Source: Bradyrhizobium sp.
GTDB taxonomy: Bacteria; Pseudomonadota; Alphaproteobacteria; Rhizobiales; Xanthobacteraceae
Direction of reading: 5' to 3'
NCBI GenBank assembly: GCA_028290165.1
Contig: JAQGKJ010000813.1
Coordinates: forward strand, 1-6,699
Length of the DNA stretch: 6,699 bases
Under the pieces are notes generated by a model, which worked only from the letters and a program-made list of their open reading frames with translations, ran no database searches and was not told the origin of the DNA. Below, piece after piece: positions 5,102-6,699 of this stretch. Numbering within the stretch: position 1 is the first letter of the stretch; each line of letters begins with the position of its first letter. The translations under genes were made by a program, and so were the position numbers.

Positions 5102-6436
5102 ATGCGCAAAAATGCCCTGTTTTTCCTCGGTGCCGCGTCAGGTATCTGCCTAACCCTTCTTGTGACGGGACCTCAGGGGGCGCAATGGATCGCCGCGGCC
5201 CGGGCGGCCGCCGGTGGCGACACCTATTCGCAGCTCAATTTGTTTGGCGAGGTGTTCGAGCGGGTCAGGAGCGACTACGTCGAAAAGCCCGACGACTCCA
5301 AGCTGGTCGAGGGGGCGATCAACGGCATGGTCACTTCGCTCGACCCGCACTCGCGCTACATGAATGAGAAGGCCTGGCGTGAGATGCAGGAGACCACCCA
5401 GGGCGAGTTCGGTGGGCTCGGTATCGAGGTCATGATGGAGGACGGCCTGGTCAAGGTGGTCGCGCCGATGGATGAAACGCCGGCTGCGAAAGCCGGCATC
5501 ATGTCGGGCGACCTGATCACCCAGATTGATGACGATGCCGTCCAGGGCCTCACCCTGGAGCAGGCCGTCAACAAGATGAAGGGGCCGATCGATACCAAGA
5601 CCCGGCTCAAGATCATCCGCAAGGGCGTCGACAAACCGCTCGACATTTCCATCGTGCGCGAAATCATTCACGTGCGCGCGATCAGCTACCACACCGACGG
5701 CGGCGACATCGGCTATATCCGGATCTCCTCGTTCAACGAACAGACCACCGACGGACTGAAAAAGGCGATCGCCGACATCACCAGGCAGATTCCATCGGAC
5801 AAGCTCGCCGGCTACGTCGTCGACCTCCGCAACAACCCTGGCGGCTTGCTCGATCAGGCCGTCTCGGTGTCCGGCACGTTCATGGCGCGCGGCGAGGTGG
5901 TCTCGACGCGGGGCCGCACGGCGGAGGAAACCCAGCGATTCACCGCGCGGAGCGGGGATCTCACCAAGGGCAAGCCGCTGGTGGTACTGATCAACGGCGG
6001 ATCGGCCTCCGCATCCGAGATCGTGGCCGGCGCCTTGCACGATCACAAGCGCGCGACCGTGATCGGGACCCGCTCGTTCGGCAAGGGCTCGGTGCAGACG
6101 ATCATTCCGCTCGGCACCGGCAACGGCGCATTGGCGCTGACCACGGCGCGCTACTTCACGCCATCGGGTCATTCGATCCAGGCGCAGGGCATCAAGCCCG
6201 ACATCGAGGTGCTGCAGGATGTGCCCGACGAGATGAAGGGCCGCTTTGAACTGAAGGGCGAGGCGTCGATGCGAGGCCATCTCGCTGCCGAAGGCACCGA
6301 GCAGGCGGGCTCGCAATCCTACGTTCCGCCCTCGGAGAAGGACGACAAGGCGCTTGCCGCGGCCTTCAACGTTCTGCGCGGTGTCACCGTCAATGCCGAC
6401 GTGCCGCCGCAACCCAAGGCAGCGGTGCCGAACTAG
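5102..6436 (+). CDS. ctpA: S41-family C-terminal processing peptidase (CtpA type)
   Basis: This is a complete 444-residue periplasmic serine protease with a PDZ domain. Residues 1-37 form a signal peptide or anchor with hydrophobic core LFFLGAASGICLTLLV and a possible ARA cleavage site near 35. An N-terminal helical region carries the CTP-family segment LVEGAINGMVTSLDPHSRYM (68-87). The PDZ domain runs over about 103-187, including GGLGIEV and AGIMSGDLITQID. The catalytic core has GYIRISSF, VVDLRNNPGGLL (239-250), GGSASASEI (299-307) with nucleophile S303, and SFGKGSVQ with general-base K328. The Ser-to-Lys spacing of 25 equals that of E. coli Prc (S452/K477). The C-terminal tail ends PKAAVPN. 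Family members trim C-termini of envelope proteins and control cell-wall hydrolases. AAGG at 5088-5091 precedes the ATG by ten bases. In many alphaproteobacteria ctpA follows an envC-type gene, which is not the case here, so this may be a second paralogue. Confidence 0.93.
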   Translation: MRKNALFFLGAASGICLTLLVTGPQGAQWIAAARAAAGGDTYSQLNLFGEVFERVRSDYVEKPDDSKLVEGAINGMVTSLDPHSRYMNEKAWREMQETTQGEFGGLGIEVMMEDGLVKVVAPMDETPAAKAGIMSGDLITQIDDDAVQGLTLEQAVNKMKGPIDTKTRLKIIRKGVDKPLDISIVREIIHVRAISYHTDGGDIGYIRISSFNEQTTDGLKKAIADITRQIPSDKLAGYVVDLRNNPGGLLDQAVSVSGTFMARGEVVSTRGRTAEETQRFTARSGDLTKGKPLVVLINGGSASASEIVAGALHDHKRATVIGTRSFGKGSVQTIIPLGTGNGALALTTARYFTPSGHSIQAQGIKPDIEVLQDVPDEMKGRFELKGEASMRGHLAAEGTEQAGSQSYVPPSEKDDKALAAAFNVLRGVTVNADVPPQPKAAVPN

Positions 6437-6699
6437 ATCTTCGCGCAGTTTCGGATTTGCCGGCGCTTGCGTCCCCGGCTCGGCACCAGGGCCGCCGATT
6501 GTTCATGGTGGGTGAAGAACTTGCCTGATCTCGGCGGCCGGCATATGGCCCGCTTGTTTCGCTCGCCGATGACGTGGCTTTCGAAGTCGCCGCGACAATG
6601 ACGGCGGCGACGATATTGGCGGCCGCGCTGGCCAGGATCGGCAGCGTGTAGCTGTGGCTGAGGTCGAAGGCGAAGCCGGCGGCGCTGGGGCCGATCAGG
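6390..6699 (-). CDS. Probable MFS transporter, C-terminal end (partial)
   Basis: Reading leftward from the right edge, the frame gives LIGPSAAGFAFDLSHSYTLP and then the hydrophobic helix ILASAAANIVAAVIVAAT. GPxxAGxxFD followed by a SYT-like turn and a last helix is the usual end of a major facilitator superfamily transporter. The first in-frame stop is TGA at 6392-6390, inside the convergent protease gene, giving a 47-base tail-to-tail overlap. The 60 or so residues after the last helix are Ser/Arg-rich with coding-poor third positions, so the original stop was probably nearer 6580 and has been lost or frame-shifted. The fragment is too short to name a substrate. The family call is moderate and the exact end is uncertain. 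Confidence 0.55.
   Translation of the reverse strand, partial: LIGPSAAGFAFDLSHSYTLPILASAAANIVAAVIVAATSKATSSASETSGPYAGRRDQASSSPTMNNRRPWCRAGDASAGKSETARRSSSAPLPWVAAARRH

Noticed and set aside
5150..6412. Long minus-strand open frame opposite the protease gene (420 codons)
   Set aside because: It is a mirror frame of a GC-rich gene, His/Arg/Asp-rich with no domain; the plus strand has all S41 motifs.

Overview
The window is GC-rich, tightly packed DNA of the kind seen in Bradyrhizobium and its relatives (Nitrobacteraceae, alphaproteobacteria). This placement is an inference. It rests on the class III cyclase opening RRLAAILAADVVGYSRLM, a family greatly expanded in those genomes, and on the overall look of the CtpA-type protease and the XenA/YqjM-like flavoprotein. 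There are seven protein genes: two cut by the window edges, one broken by a frameshift and four intact.

Layout, left to right. (1) Bases 1-387, minus strand: the N-terminal 129 residues of an FMN-dependent alpha-hydroxy-acid oxidase/dehydrogenase. (2) Bases 388-593: a gap holding repeat copy A and a terminator-like double hairpin. (3) Bases 594-2036, minus strand: a fusion of a class III nucleotidyl cyclase with an alpha/beta hydrolase. (4) Bases 2037-2287: a divergent intergenic region holding repeat copy B. (5) Bases 2288-3181, plus strand: an isocitrate lyase/PEP mutase-superfamily lyase. (6) Bases 3200-3635, minus strand: a small predicted secreted protein with a Q/N-rich tail, split by a frameshift near 3524. 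(7) Bases 3636-3849: a divergent intergenic region with an 80-bp segment bounded by inverted repeats. (8) Bases 3850-5022, plus strand: an Old Yellow Enzyme-family oxidoreductase. (9) Bases 5102-6436, plus strand: a complete S41 C-terminal processing peptidase. (10) Right edge, minus strand: the C-terminal end of a probable MFS transporter.

How the genes may fit together. The hydroxy-acid oxidase, the lyase and the ene-reductase are all small-molecule carbon enzymes. With the transporter fragment and the cyclase-hydrolase they resemble an accessory catabolic neighbourhood beside a housekeeping-type periplasmic protease. No shared pathway is proven. The least ordinary features are the cyclase-hydrolase fusion with both active sites intact, the pair of about 87% identical 97-98 bp direct repeats that bracket that gene, a large imperfect stem in one repeat with a compensating pair in the other, a His replacing the usual flavin-site Cys in the Old Yellow Enzyme, and the frameshifted Q/N-rich protein. 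No RNA genes, CRISPR array, transposase or integrase were seen.
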